Positions 1 to 8,305 of a DNA stretch of 64,000 bases are shown here, piece after piece. How positions within the stretch are numbered: the stretch's first letter is position 1; every line of letters starts with the position of its first letter. The position numbers were made by a program, and so were the translations under genes. This stretch comes from Alphaproteobacteria bacterium (GTDB lineage: Bacteria; Pseudomonadota; Alphaproteobacteria; Ferrovibrionales; Ferrovibrionaceae): the NCBI GenBank assembly GCA_026126215.1, contig JAHCJQ010000004.1:1-64000 (forward strand). The letters are read 5' to 3'. Below the pieces are notes generated by a model. That model did no database searches. It was not told the origin of the DNA and saw only the letters and a list, made by a program, of their open reading frames with translations.

Positions 1-1788
1 TTCCGCAACGTCGAGGACCGATTTCATGTGGTCGCCGCCGACGGTGCCGAACCGGAATTCGTGCGCTTCATCCAGCAGCATCCCATACCGCTTGCCTATG
101 GCACTTTGGTGGGCCGGGTCGGCCTGGAGCGGCGCACCATCTACTTCGAGGATGCGGCAACCGATCCAAGGTACACCTGGCGGGAAGCGCTGCGCAGGGG
201 TGGCTTCCGTTCCAACCTCGGCGTCCCCCTGATGCGCAAGGGGGCGGTCGTCGGCGTAATAAACCTGTTCGGCGGAGCGCCGTCGATGTTCTCGGACAAC
301 CAGATCCGGTTGGTCGAGACTTTCGCGGAACAGGCGGTCATCGCCATGGAGAATGTGCGGCTGTTCGAGGAACTGCGCCAGCGAACCGACGATCTGGCCG
401 AAGCCTTGCAACAGCAGACGGCTACCTCCGAAGTGCTGAAAGTGATCAGCCGATCGACGTTCGATCTGCCCTCGCTGCTTTCCACGCTGGTTGAATCGGC
501 GGCCCGCCTCAGCGACGCAGACAAGGCGACGATCACGCGCGAGATCGACGGCCGGTTCTATCGGGCCGAGGCTTACGGGTTCTCGCCGGAATTCCTCGAA
601 TTCGCCCGTCGGCAACCGGTGGAACGTGACCACCGGACCGTGACCGGGCGGGCGCTTGTTGAAGGCCGTGTCATTCATATTCCGGACGTCGATGCCGACC
701 CGGAGTATGATTTCGGCGAGGGCCGGCAGTTCGACAAGTTTCGCACCATCCTTGGCGTGCCGATGCTCAAGGAAGGCCGTGCAGTTGGCGTTTTTGCTCT
801 GACCAGGGTGGATGTGCGGCCGTTCACGGCGCGTCAGATCGAAATGGTCTCGACCTTCGCCGACCAGGCTGCCATCGCCATAGAGAATTCGCGGCTGTTC
901 GAGAGCGTGCAGGCGCGCACGAGAGAACTGGCACACTCGCTCGCCGAACTTCAGGCGGCACAGGATCGGCTCGTGCAGACGGAGAAGCTGGCATCGCTCG
1001 GCCAGCTTACCGCTGGCATCGCTCACGAGATCAAAAATCCCCTTAACTTCGTCAACAACTTCTCCTCCCTGTCGATCGAGCTGCTGGAGGAGATGAGCCA
1101 GATCCTGTCGGGCATGTCCGCCGGAGCCGGGCAACATGCCGAACTGGCGGAGATCGGCGAAATGCTGCGTGGCAACCTCGAGAAGATCGTCCAGCATGGC
1201 AAACGGGCGGACTCGATCATCCGCAACATGCTTCTTCATTCCCGGGCCGGGTCGGGCGAACGCCAGGAGGTCGAGATCAATGCCATCGTGGAGGAGGCGG
1301 TGAACCTCGCCTATCACGGCGCGCGCGCCGAGAAGCCGGGATTGACGGTTATTTTGCTGAGCGTGCTCGACCCGGCGGCGGGCAAGGTCGATGCGTTTCC
1401 CCAGGAACTCACCCGCGTGCTGCTCAACCTTTTCTCGAACGGCTTGCATGCCACGGCGAAACGCCGGCAGCAGGACAACGACGCCAGGTACGAGCCAACG
1501 CTCACGGTGAGCACGCGGGATCTGGGCGGTGAAGTTGAAATCCGCATTCGCGACAATGGCACGGGAATCCCGCTTGAGATCCAGGACAGGATCTTCAATC
1601 CGTTTTTCACGACCAAACCGCCGGGCGAGGGCACGGGACTTGGCCTGTCCCTCAGCCATGACATCGTGGTGAAGCAGCATGGCGGTTCCATCGCCTTCAG
1701 TTCGACGCCCGGCGAATACACCGAATTCCGGATCGTCCTGCCGCGAGGCGGCGTATCCGACGCCGGGAGAGCGAGGTCGGGACAATGA
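1..1788 (+). CDS. GAF-GAF sensor histidine kinase, 5' end outside window
   Basis: The reading frame is open from base 1, so the N-terminus lies upstream; 595 residues are visible. The first GAF domain is cut at its start (to about residue 115), a second spans about 150-300, and a short coiled linker leads to the kinase core. The H-box AHEIKNPLNF puts the phosphoacceptor His near visible residue 342. An N-box (NLFSNGLHAT), a G1 box (DNGTGIP) and a G2 box (GTGLGLSL) show a competent HATPase. No membrane segment is visible, so it is probably a cytoplasmic sensor of a small ligand or redox signal. Its stop overlaps the start of the response-regulator cyclase (ATGA), so the two are almost certainly a cognate pair. 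The signal is unknown. Confidence 0.9.
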   Translation, partial: FRNVEDRFHVVAADGAEPEFVRFIQQHPIPLAYGTLVGRVGLERRTIYFEDAATDPRYTWREALRRGGFRSNLGVPLMRKGAVVGVINLFGGAPSMFSDNQIRLVETFAEQAVIAMENVRLFEELRQRTDDLAEALQQQTATSEVLKVISRSTFDLPSLLSTLVESAARLSDADKATITREIDGRFYRAEAYGFSPEFLEFARRQPVERDHRTVTGRALVEGRVIHIPDVDADPEYDFGEGRQFDKFRTILGVPMLKEGRAVGVFALTRVDVRPFTARQIEMVSTFADQAAIAIENSRLFESVQARTRELAHSLAELQAAQDRLVQTEKLASLGQLTAGIAHEIKNPLNFVNNFSSLSIELLEEMSQILSGMSAGAGQHAELAEIGEMLRGNLEKIVQHGKRADSIIRNMLLHSRAGSGERQEVEINAIVEEAVNLAYHGARAEKPGLTVILLSVLDPAAGKVDAFPQELTRVLLNLFSNGLHATAKRRQQDNDARYEPTLTVSTRDLGGEVEIRIRDNGTGIPLEIQDRIFNPFFTTKPPGEGTGLGLSLSHDIVVKQHGGSIAFSSTPGEYTEFRIVLPRGGVSDAGRARSGQ

Positions 1789-3032
1789 CGAGGGTCCTCT
1801 TTGTCGACGACGAACCAGACCTTGAGGCGCTGATCCGGCAGAAGTTCCGGCGCAAGATACTCGACGGTACGGTGAGTTTCCTGTTTGCCCATGACGGTAT
1901 CGAGGCGCTGGCCCTCCTGGCGCAGCATGGCGATGTGGACATGGTGGTGAGCGATCTGAACATGCCGCGCATGGACGGGCTGTCGCTGCTCCAGCGCCTG
2001 CAGGAGGCGGACGAGAAGCTTTCCACCATCATCGTCTCGGCCTATGGCGACATGGCGAACATCCGGACCGCGATGAATCGCGGCGCCTTCGACTTCCTGA
2101 CCAAGCCCATCGATTTCGGCGATCTCGAAACCACCATCGACAAGACCGTGCGCCATGTCGAGGCACTGCGCGAGGCGCGGCGGCGGCAATCGGCGGCGGA
2201 GCGCGCGCGGGCGAGCCTGGCGCGTTATTTCTCGCCCAATCTTGCCGAGAAACTCGCGAGCGACGGAGAGGCGGTCGATCTCGGCGGACAAAGGCGCGAC
2301 GTGGCGGCGCTCTTCACCGATATCAGCGGCTTCACCACGCTGGTCGAGACCCTGGAGCCGGAAACCCTTGGGCCGCTGCTGAACGAGTATTTTGGCGCCA
2401 TGGCCGATGTCGTCTTTGCCCATGACGGGACGCTGGCGAAGATCATCGGCGACGCGCTGCACATCCTGTTCGGCGCGCCGGGCGAACAGCCTGACCATGC
2501 CTCCCGTGCGATTTCCTGCGCACTGGCACTCGATGCCTGTGCGCAATCCTTCCGCGAACGCTGGCGCGCGCGAGGAATAGGGCTCGGCGTAACGCGCATC
2601 GGGCTGCATGACGGACCGGCCATCGTCGGCAATTTCGGTGGTCAGCGCTTCTTCGACTACACCGCTTATGGCGATACGATCAACATCGCCGCGCGGCTCG
2701 AGGCTGCGAACAAGCCGCTAGGCACGCGGATCTGCGCAAGCGGTCGGGTGGTGGAGCAGGTGGACGGGTTTCTTGGGCGCCCGATCGGCGAGCTCATGCT
2801 GCGTGGCAGGGCCGAGCCGATTGCGGCGTTCGAGCCCGTGGCACCCGAGTTCCATGATCCGGAGGCCAGCGACAGCTACGGCCGTGCCTTCACCCTGATG
2901 CGCGAAGGCGACCCCGAAGCGGTCGCCGCGTTCGCCGCCCATGTGGGCGCCCATCCGGGTGATCAGCTCGCGACGTTTCATCTCAAGCGCCTGCTCAATG
3001 GCGCGAGCGGCGTGCGGATCCTGCTCGACTGA
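1785..3032 (+). CDS. Response regulator with class III adenylate/guanylate cyclase output
   Basis: 415 residues. The receiver domain (about 1-125) has the acidic pair in VDDEPD, the phosphorylatable Asp57 in VVSDLNMP and the conserved Lys in TKPIDF. A linker helix leads to a class III cyclase domain (about 165-350) with the metal aspartates in FTDISGFT and KIIGDALHILFG and the transition-state Asn/Arg in INIAARLE. The Lys before GD fits ATP as substrate, so cAMP is the likelier product. It overlaps the upstream kinase by 4 bases, so the pair probably turns a GAF-sensed signal into cyclic nucleotide. Its last 38 bases overlap the convergent Rrf2 gene. Confidence 0.9.
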   Translation: MTRVLFVDDEPDLEALIRQKFRRKILDGTVSFLFAHDGIEALALLAQHGDVDMVVSDLNMPRMDGLSLLQRLQEADEKLSTIIVSAYGDMANIRTAMNRGAFDFLTKPIDFGDLETTIDKTVRHVEALREARRRQSAAERARASLARYFSPNLAEKLASDGEAVDLGGQRRDVAALFTDISGFTTLVETLEPETLGPLLNEYFGAMADVVFAHDGTLAKIIGDALHILFGAPGEQPDHASRAISCALALDACAQSFRERWRARGIGLGVTRIGLHDGPAIVGNFGGQRFFDYTAYGDTINIAARLEAANKPLGTRICASGRVVEQVDGFLGRPIGELMLRGRAEPIAAFEPVAPEFHDPEASDSYGRAFTLMREGDPEAVAAFAAHVGAHPGDQLATFHLKRLLNGASGVRILLD

Positions 3033-3480
3033 AACCGCCGGCCGGGCGCGGTTCGAGCATGAGCAATGCCGCAAGCTGGCGCCCCGGCGCCCCAAGGTCG
3101 GCGAGGGCGTATTCGTTCATCTGATCGAGGAATGCTTCGAGGCTGCGGCGCACAGCCGTTTTCAGCACGGAGTGCGGGATGAGCGGGCAGCTTCCCTCGC
3201 TGCCGAAACATTCCACGAGGTCGAGATCGGGTTCCGTTGTCCGCACGACATCGCCGAGCCGGATCAGTTCAGGCGACCTGGCCAGGCGCATCCCGCCGCC
3301 CTTGCCGCGGACGGTCTCCACGAGGCCCGCGACGCCCAGTTCATGCACCACTTTCATCAGGTGGTTTTGCGAGATCCGGTAACGGCCGGCCACCTCCTGG
3401 ATGGTCGAGAGTTCGTCGCCCTTGAGCGCGAGAAACATGAGCGTCCGCAGGGCATAGTCGGTGTAACGGGTGAGGCGCAT
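2995..3480 (-). CDS. Rrf2-family regulator, NsrR-like, one cluster cysteine replaced
   Basis: 161 residues. The N-terminal winged helix begins MRLTRYTDYALRTLMFLAL, typical of NsrR-type Rrf2 repressors that sense nitric oxide through a [4Fe-4S] cluster, and Asp8 (a cluster ligand in Streptomyces NsrR) is present. In the cluster loop the protein has Cys91 and Cys98, but the third expected cysteine, near 104, is Ser (codon TCC). The C-terminal 30 residues overlap the cyclase gene on the other strand and are Arg/Ala-rich. The gene follows two small membrane-protein genes on the same strand, the nearer ending 15 bases upstream. Family assignment is sure; NO sensing is doubtful because of the missing ligand. 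Confidence 0.85.
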   Translation of the reverse strand: MRLTRYTDYALRTLMFLALKGDELSTIQEVAGRYRISQNHLMKVVHELGVAGLVETVRGKGGGMRLARSPELIRLGDVVRTTEPDLDLVECFGSEGSCPLIPHSVLKTAVRRSLEAFLDQMNEYALADLGAPGRQLAALLMLEPRPAGGFSRAGSARRSRH

Positions 3481-3495
3481 GGCGCGGCGATCCGA

Positions 3496-3819
3496 TCAGT
3501 ACTGGGCTTCGATGACGGGCAGCCACACCATCGCGGCGAGTCCGACCACGTTCACCGCCCAGGCGACGGTGAGCGCGCGGGCGAGCGGCGCCGACGTGAT
3601 GTTGTAGGCACAGCGCCAGATGCTGACCAGGATCCAGATCGCTTAGAGCGTGCCGCCTGCCAGGATGACAAAAGTGGCGGTGGGTCCGACCAATCCCGTG
3701 CCGACAGCGAGCAGGATGAGCAGCGCGATGCTGCTGCTGCCAAGGACCCCGTGGAGCCAGTAGACCCGCCAGAGCGGACCTTCGCCTCGCCAGTACTGCC
3801 CAATCGTCAAGGCGGACAT
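3496..3819 (-). pseudogene. Small membrane protein gene with an in-frame TAA stop
   Basis: Read from ATG at 3819 on the minus strand, the frame gives a 107-residue protein beginning MSALTIGQYWRGEGPLW, with two to three hydrophobic segments, and ends normally at 3496. A TAA at 3643-3645 interrupts it at codon 59. The residues on both sides (VILAGGTL before, AIWILVSIWRCAYN after) read as one continuous membrane protein. I recall similar WRGE-PLW / IW-VS-WRCAYN proteins of unknown function in proteobacteria, where a Tyr at this point would be usual. A single base change could explain the stop. It lies directly upstream of the Rrf2 gene. A sequencing error is possible. Confidence 0.7.
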
Positions 3820-3898
3820 GGATACTTCCCTTATCGTCGGCGAACGACGGGTCCGGAGCTCAACCGATGGGCACGATCCGGTCGCTGGCCATCGGCGG

Positions 3899-4036
3899 TC
3901 AGATGGCGATCAGTCCCATGACGGCAAGACCGATCGCCAGTGTGGCCGGGATGAGCAGGATCTGGATCGCCGCCTCGGTGATCGCGAGCGGACCAGTCCA
4001 CGTATCGATGAGCCGCCGCCCGGAAGCTCTGCTCAT
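3899..4036 (-). CDS. 45-residue membrane protein, unknown function
   Basis: A short frame from ATG at 4036 to TGA at 3899, beginning MSRASGRRLIDTWTGPLA. It has a basic N-terminus followed by one hydrophobic helix of about 25 residues (ITEAAIQILLIPATLAIGL), so a single-pass inner-membrane microprotein is predicted. It lies upstream of the broken membrane-protein gene and the Rrf2 gene on the same strand, with an AT-rich stretch (4040-4080) before it that could carry their promoter. I recognise no family, and the call rests on composition and context only. Confidence 0.4.
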   Translation of the reverse strand: MSRASGRRLIDTWTGPLAITEAAIQILLIPATLAIGLAVMGLIAI

Positions 4037-4082
4037 CTGAAACGTAAACTATTCTGTGTATATCTTTGAAAACGAATAAATA

Positions 4083-5264
4083 TCAGGCGGAAGATTCGAC
4101 GGCATGCAGTTCGTCTAACAGGCGCTGGCGATGCTCATCGAGCGCCGGTGCCGGATGGCGTGATTCGGGATCGGCGAACCCGGAGAGCTTGATCGGATTG
4201 CCGGCCATGGTGACGCGCCCGACATCGGGATCGTCGGCGTGGCAGACCATGTTGCGGCTGAGCACATGCGGATCGCTCAGAACCTGCGCCACGTTGTTGA
4301 TGCGTGCTGCCGGAACACCAGCCGCTTCGAGGATGCCGAGCCAATGTTCGGTACCGGCAGTCTTCAGGCTCTTTTCCATCTCGACCTTTAACGCATCGTG
4401 GTTCTGCGTCCGGTTCGGATTGCTGTCGAAGCGCGGATCGGCCGGGAGATCCGGGCGGCCAAGCGCCCGCCCGAGGCTGCGGAAAAGAGAGTCATTGCCG
4501 GCGGCAATGATGATCCAGCCATCTGCGGTCTCGTAGGCTTCGAACGGCGTGATCGAGGGATGACGGGCGCCGAGCGGCCCCGGAATCTCGCCGGTCGCCG
4601 TAAAACGGGCGATGGCGTTTTCCAGGATCGCCACCTGGCAGTCGAGCATTCCCACATCGACCTTGCGGCCCTGTCCGCTGTGCTGGCGCTCGAACAGGGC
4701 GGAGGCGATACCTATGGCGGTGAACAGCCCGGCGGTGATGTCCCCGACCGAGGTGCCGACCCGGGTCGGCGGACCGCCCGGATGGCCGGTCAGGCTCATC
4801 ACGCCGCCCATGCCCTGGACCACCATGTCGTAGGCCGCGCGTTTCATGTATGGCCCGCTATGGCCGAAACCGGACGCGGCGGCATAGATCAGGCGCGGGT
4901 AGCGCGGGGCGAGCGCCTCGAAGCCATAACCGAGCTTCTCCATGGTGCCGCCACGGTAATTCTCGATCAGCACATCGGCCTGTGCCAGCAGCCGCTCGAA
5001 CAATGCGCGATCAGGCGCGGCCTTGAGGTCGAGGGCAATCGATTCCTTGTTGCGGTTGATGGACATGAAGTAGGCCGACTTGCCCTTGATGAACGGGCCG
5101 ATATGGCGGCTGTCATCGCCGGTATCGGGATGCTCGACCTTGATCACCCGGGCGCCGAGATCGGCAAGGACCATCGTGCAGTAGGGGCCAGCTAGAACGC
5201 GCGTCAGGTCGATGACGGTGACGCCGTTGAGCGGTCCGGCGACGGTCGATGGTTTCAGCGGCAC
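4083..5264 (-). CDS. CaiB/BaiF (family III) CoA-transferase
   Basis: 393 residues. The N-terminus GVTVIDLTRVLAGPYCTMVLADLG and KVEHPDTGDDSRHIGPF are classic family III features; the enzyme moves CoA between carboxylic acids through an aspartyl-CoA intermediate. The catalytic Asp is probably the one in VGTSVGDITAG. The C-terminal linker (GVPAARINNVAQVLSDPHV) is complete and the length is usual. The substrate cannot be told from sequence. Its start region faces the iron-binding protein gene across a 168-base divergent intergenic region. Confidence 0.9.
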   Translation of the reverse strand: MPLKPSTVAGPLNGVTVIDLTRVLAGPYCTMVLADLGARVIKVEHPDTGDDSRHIGPFIKGKSAYFMSINRNKESIALDLKAAPDRALFERLLAQADVLIENYRGGTMEKLGYGFEALAPRYPRLIYAAASGFGHSGPYMKRAAYDMVVQGMGGVMSLTGHPGGPPTRVGTSVGDITAGLFTAIGIASALFERQHSGQGRKVDVGMLDCQVAILENAIARFTATGEIPGPLGARHPSITPFEAYETADGWIIIAAGNDSLFRSLGRALGRPDLPADPRFDSNPNRTQNHDALKVEMEKSLKTAGTEHWLGILEAAGVPAARINNVAQVLSDPHVLSRNMVCHADDPDVGRVTMAGNPIKLSGFADPESRHPAPALDEHRQRLLDELHAVESSA

Positions 5265-5367
5265 GGCAATCTCCCCCCGAAATTCCTTGAGCGGTCTGGT
5301 TTCTATCCCGGGGCAGGGGGCACATCAACCGGCTTGGGGTTTCCATGGTCACGTGGCAATTCCGCTG

Positions 5368-5417
5368 TTGACAATCATTCGCAAATGTAGTGTCCTGCGA
5401 GTGAGAATAGTTCTTAA
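5368..5417 (+). promoter_or_regulatory. Candidate iron-regulated promoter with ICE-like dyad
   Basis: A consensus -35 box, TTGACA, lies at 5368-5373; the -10 is weak. At 5402-5417 is TGAGAATAGTTCTTAA, with the perfect inverted core AGAA-TAG-TTCT. This resembles the iron control element (TTTAGAA-N3-TTCTAAA) bound by Irr in alphaproteobacteria. It sits 16 bases before the ATG of the iron-binding protein, where a bound regulator would block transcription. Assignment to Irr rather than RirA or Fur is inference. Confidence 0.45.
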
Positions 5418-5432
5418 TAATAGCGAGCCGAC

Positions 5433-6476
5433 ATGATCACGCACACGACTTCCCGCCGTTTTCTCCTCGGCCTGACCGCCGCCGCGCTCACCGGCGCGCT
5501 CGGCCTGCCGGCGATGTCACAGGAGCAAGTGCTGAACCTCTATTCCGCGCGCCACTACCAGACGGACGAGGCGCTCTACGCCAACTTCACCAGGCAGACC
5601 GGGATCAGGATCAACCGGATCGAGGCGAAGGAGGACGAGATCATCGAGCGGATCCGCAACGAGGGTGCCAACAGCCCTGCGGACGTGCTGCTGACCGTCG
5701 ATGTCGGGCGCCTGTGGCGCGCCGATCAGTTCGGGCTGTTCGCGCCGGTCAAGTCGGCGGTGCTCGAGAGCCGCATTCCTGCTCACCTGCGCCATCCCGA
5801 CGGACACTGGTTCGGCTTCTCCACGCGCGCGCGCGTCATCTTCTACAACAAGGACAAGGTGGGGCAGGGCGAGGTGGCGAATTACGAGGATCTCGCCGAT
5901 CCCAAGCACAAGGGCAAGGTGTGCATCCGCAGCGGCGGCAATATCTACAATCTCTCGCTGCTTTCGGCGCTGATCCAGCATTGGGGCGAGGCTAAGGCGG
6001 AAGCCTGGGCGCGCGGCGTGGTGGCGAACTTCGCCCGCCCCCCCAAGGGCGGCGACACCGACCAGATCAAGGCCGTGGCAAGCGGCGAATGCGCCCTCGC
6101 CGTGGCAAACACCTACTACTTCGTCCGCCTTATGCGATCCGACAAGCCGGAGGACAAGGCGGTCGTATCCAGGATCGGCGTCGTGTTTCCCAATCAGGCG
6201 AAGCAGGGCACCCATGTCAATGTCGCGGGCGGCGGCCTCGTCAAGACCGCGCCGAACCGCGAGGCGGCGGTCAGGTTCCTCGAGTATCTGGCGAGCGACG
6301 AGGCGCAGGCCTATTTCGCCAACGGCAACAACGAGTATCCGGTGGTGGCGCGCGTGCTCGACAATGCCGAGCTTTCCAGCCTCGGGGATTTCAACACTGA
6401 CAAGCTGAACGTGGACTTCCTGGGTCGCAACCAGCCGAAGGCGCAGATGATCTTCGACCGCGTCGGCTGGAAGTAG
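5433..6476 (+). CDS. Iron(III) ABC transporter periplasmic binding protein (FutA/FbpA type)
   Basis: 347 residues. The N-terminus has twin arginines before a hydrophobic stretch (SRRFLLGLTAAALTGALG), so Tat or Sec export to the periplasm is likely. The mature protein begins VLNLYSARHYQTDEALYANF, the signature of FutA/IdiA-type ferric-binding proteins; the tyrosines here and the Tyr pair in ANTYYFVRL are the expected iron ligands. It is preceded by an iron-box-like dyad and followed by a strong terminator, so it is probably transcribed alone. The matching permease is convergent at 6538-8217; no ATPase gene is adjacent. Confidence 0.92.
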   Translation: MITHTTSRRFLLGLTAAALTGALGLPAMSQEQVLNLYSARHYQTDEALYANFTRQTGIRINRIEAKEDEIIERIRNEGANSPADVLLTVDVGRLWRADQFGLFAPVKSAVLESRIPAHLRHPDGHWFGFSTRARVIFYNKDKVGQGEVANYEDLADPKHKGKVCIRSGGNIYNLSLLSALIQHWGEAKAEAWARGVVANFARPPKGGDTDQIKAVASGECALAVANTYYFVRLMRSDKPEDKAVVSRIGVVFPNQAKQGTHVNVAGGGLVKTAPNREAAVRFLEYLASDEAQAYFANGNNEYPVVARVLDNAELSSLGDFNTDKLNVDFLGRNQPKAQMIFDRVGWK

Positions 6477-6496
6477 TTTCCTCCTGAAGGTGATGC

Positions 6497-6531
6497 GGGG
6501 CGCCGGTCTCCGGACCGGCGCCCCCTCTTTT
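6497..6531 (+). terminator. Rho-independent terminator after the iron-binding protein
   Basis: A perfect 12-bp stem (6497-6508 with 6513-6524) closes a TCCG loop and is followed by CTCTTTT on the plus strand. It lies 20 bases after the stop codon and also separates this unit from the convergent permease gene. Confidence 0.85.
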
Positions 6532-6537
6532 ATTCTT

Positions 6538-8217
6538 TCATTCCGGCTCCCGCGCGCCCGGGCGGACCTGACGCATGGAGCGGCTGACGATGAGCACGGG
6601 AACGAGGCCGACCGCGACGATGGCAAGCGCGGCGGTCGAGGCCTCCGCAAGCCGCTCGTCGCTGGCGAGGTTGTAGGCCTGGACTGCCAGCGTGTCGAAG
6701 TTGAAGGGCCGCATCAGCAGCGTCGCCGGCAGTTCCTTCATCACGTCCACGAACACGATCAGGAAGGCCGAGAGCATGCCGCCTGAAAGCAGGGGCCGAT
6801 GGACCCGCCAGAGGGTTCCGGCGGCGCTGGCACCGAGTGCGCGCGCGGCATGGTCGATGGACGGCGGGATCTTGGCGAGGCTGGCCTCGACACTTTGCAG
6901 TGAGATGGCGAGGAAGCGGACATTGTAGGCATAGACCAGCCCGAAAATGCCGCCGGTCAGCAGCAGGCCGGTCGAGATGCCGAGGCCGGCCCGCGCCCAG
7001 CCGTCGATGAGATTGTCCAGGCTGGCCAGCGGGATGAGGACGCCGACCGCGATGATCGAGCCCGGGATGGCATAACCCATTCCGGCGAGCCGGCCGGCAA
7101 TCGTCACGATCAGGCCCGCCTTGAGCCGCATGCCGTAACCGATCAGCGTGGCCAGGGTGACGGCGATTGCGGCGGCGATGCCGGCCAGCGTGACGGAATT
7201 CGCCACCAGCCCGAGATAGCGCGCACCGAACTGCGCGTCGCCGCCGGCGAAAGCAAGGCGCAGCAGGGTGAGGGCAGGCAGGATGAAGCCGATGGCAAGC
7301 GGCAGCAGGCAGACGGCCAGCGCGGCGAGTGCCTGCGCGCGTCCGAGATGGAAGGGTTGGATCGGCCGATAGCGCTGCGTCGTGTGATGATAGCGCGCCT
7401 GGCCGCGACTCCAGCGCTCGAAGGCGAGGACGGAGATGGCAAAGAGCAGCAGCATGCAGGAGAGTTTGCCTGCCGCCACGCGGTCACCCATGGAGAACCA
7501 GGCGCGATAGATGCCGGTTGTGAAGGTCTGCAGGCCAAAATAGGAGACGGTGCCGAAATCGGCGAGCGTTTCCATCAGCGCAAGGGCGACGCCACCAGCA
7601 ATCGCCGGCCGGGCCAGCGGCAGGGCGACGCGGAAGAAACTGCCCCAGGGCGTGCAGCCAAGCGTCCGGCTCACATCGATGACGCAGATCGACTGTTCCA
7701 GGAAAGCTGCGCGCGCCAGAAGATAGACGTAAGGGTAGAGGACGGCGATGAACATCAGAATGGCGCCGCCCAGCGAATGGATCTCCGGAAACCAGTATTC
7801 GCCCGGCCCCCACCCGGTGGCCGCGCGCAGCGCTGACTGTACCGGACCGGAGAATTGCAGCATGTCGGTATAGAGATAGGCGATGACATAGGCCGGCATG
7901 GCGAGCGGCAGCACAAGCGCCCATTCCATGATCCGCCGGCCGGGAAAGCGGCACATGGTGACCGTCCAGGCGGTCGCGGTGCCGACCATGAACGTGCCGA
8001 GGGCGACGCCAAGGACGAGCCAGATCGTGTTGGCGATATAGTCGCCGAGCACGGTCCCGGCCAGATGGGCGATGGTGCCCCGGTCGGGTTCGAACAGGCT
8101 CGCCAGCACCCCCAGCACCGGCACGGCGAGCAGGAGGGCAACGAGCCCGGCCGCCAGGCGCAGCGGCCCAAGGCCACGCCCGGCGGCGCTTCGCGCCATG
8201 ATGTTCGCCGCGGTCAT
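6538..8217 (-). CDS. Iron(III) ABC transporter permease, two fused MetI domains (FbpB/FutB type)
   Basis: 559 residues with about twelve hydrophobic segments in two homologous halves, as in FbpB-type ferric permeases where a single chain forms the whole channel. The start MTAANIMARSAAGRGLGPLRLAAGL leads into the first membrane helix, and EAA-type coupling loops appear in both halves (SRTLGCTPWGSFFRVALPLARPA; HAARALGASAAGTLWRVHRPLL). It should pass iron delivered by the convergent binding protein into the cytoplasm. The ATPase must be encoded elsewhere. Confidence 0.9.
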   Translation of the reverse strand: MTAANIMARSAAGRGLGPLRLAAGLVALLLAVPVLGVLASLFEPDRGTIAHLAGTVLGDYIANTIWLVLGVALGTFMVGTATAWTVTMCRFPGRRIMEWALVLPLAMPAYVIAYLYTDMLQFSGPVQSALRAATGWGPGEYWFPEIHSLGGAILMFIAVLYPYVYLLARAAFLEQSICVIDVSRTLGCTPWGSFFRVALPLARPAIAGGVALALMETLADFGTVSYFGLQTFTTGIYRAWFSMGDRVAAGKLSCMLLLFAISVLAFERWSRGQARYHHTTQRYRPIQPFHLGRAQALAALAVCLLPLAIGFILPALTLLRLAFAGGDAQFGARYLGLVANSVTLAGIAAAIAVTLATLIGYGMRLKAGLIVTIAGRLAGMGYAIPGSIIAVGVLIPLASLDNLIDGWARAGLGISTGLLLTGGIFGLVYAYNVRFLAISLQSVEASLAKIPPSIDHAARALGASAAGTLWRVHRPLLSGGMLSAFLIVFVDVMKELPATLLMRPFNFDTLAVQAYNLASDERLAEASTAALAIVAVGLVPVLIVSRSMRQVRPGAREPE

Positions 8218-8305
8218 GGCGATGTGCTACAGAACGGCGCGGCGGCGCGCAACCGCCAAGTCCGCAAACTGGTCATGTGCGCATGACCGATCTGGAGTTC
8301 CAGCC

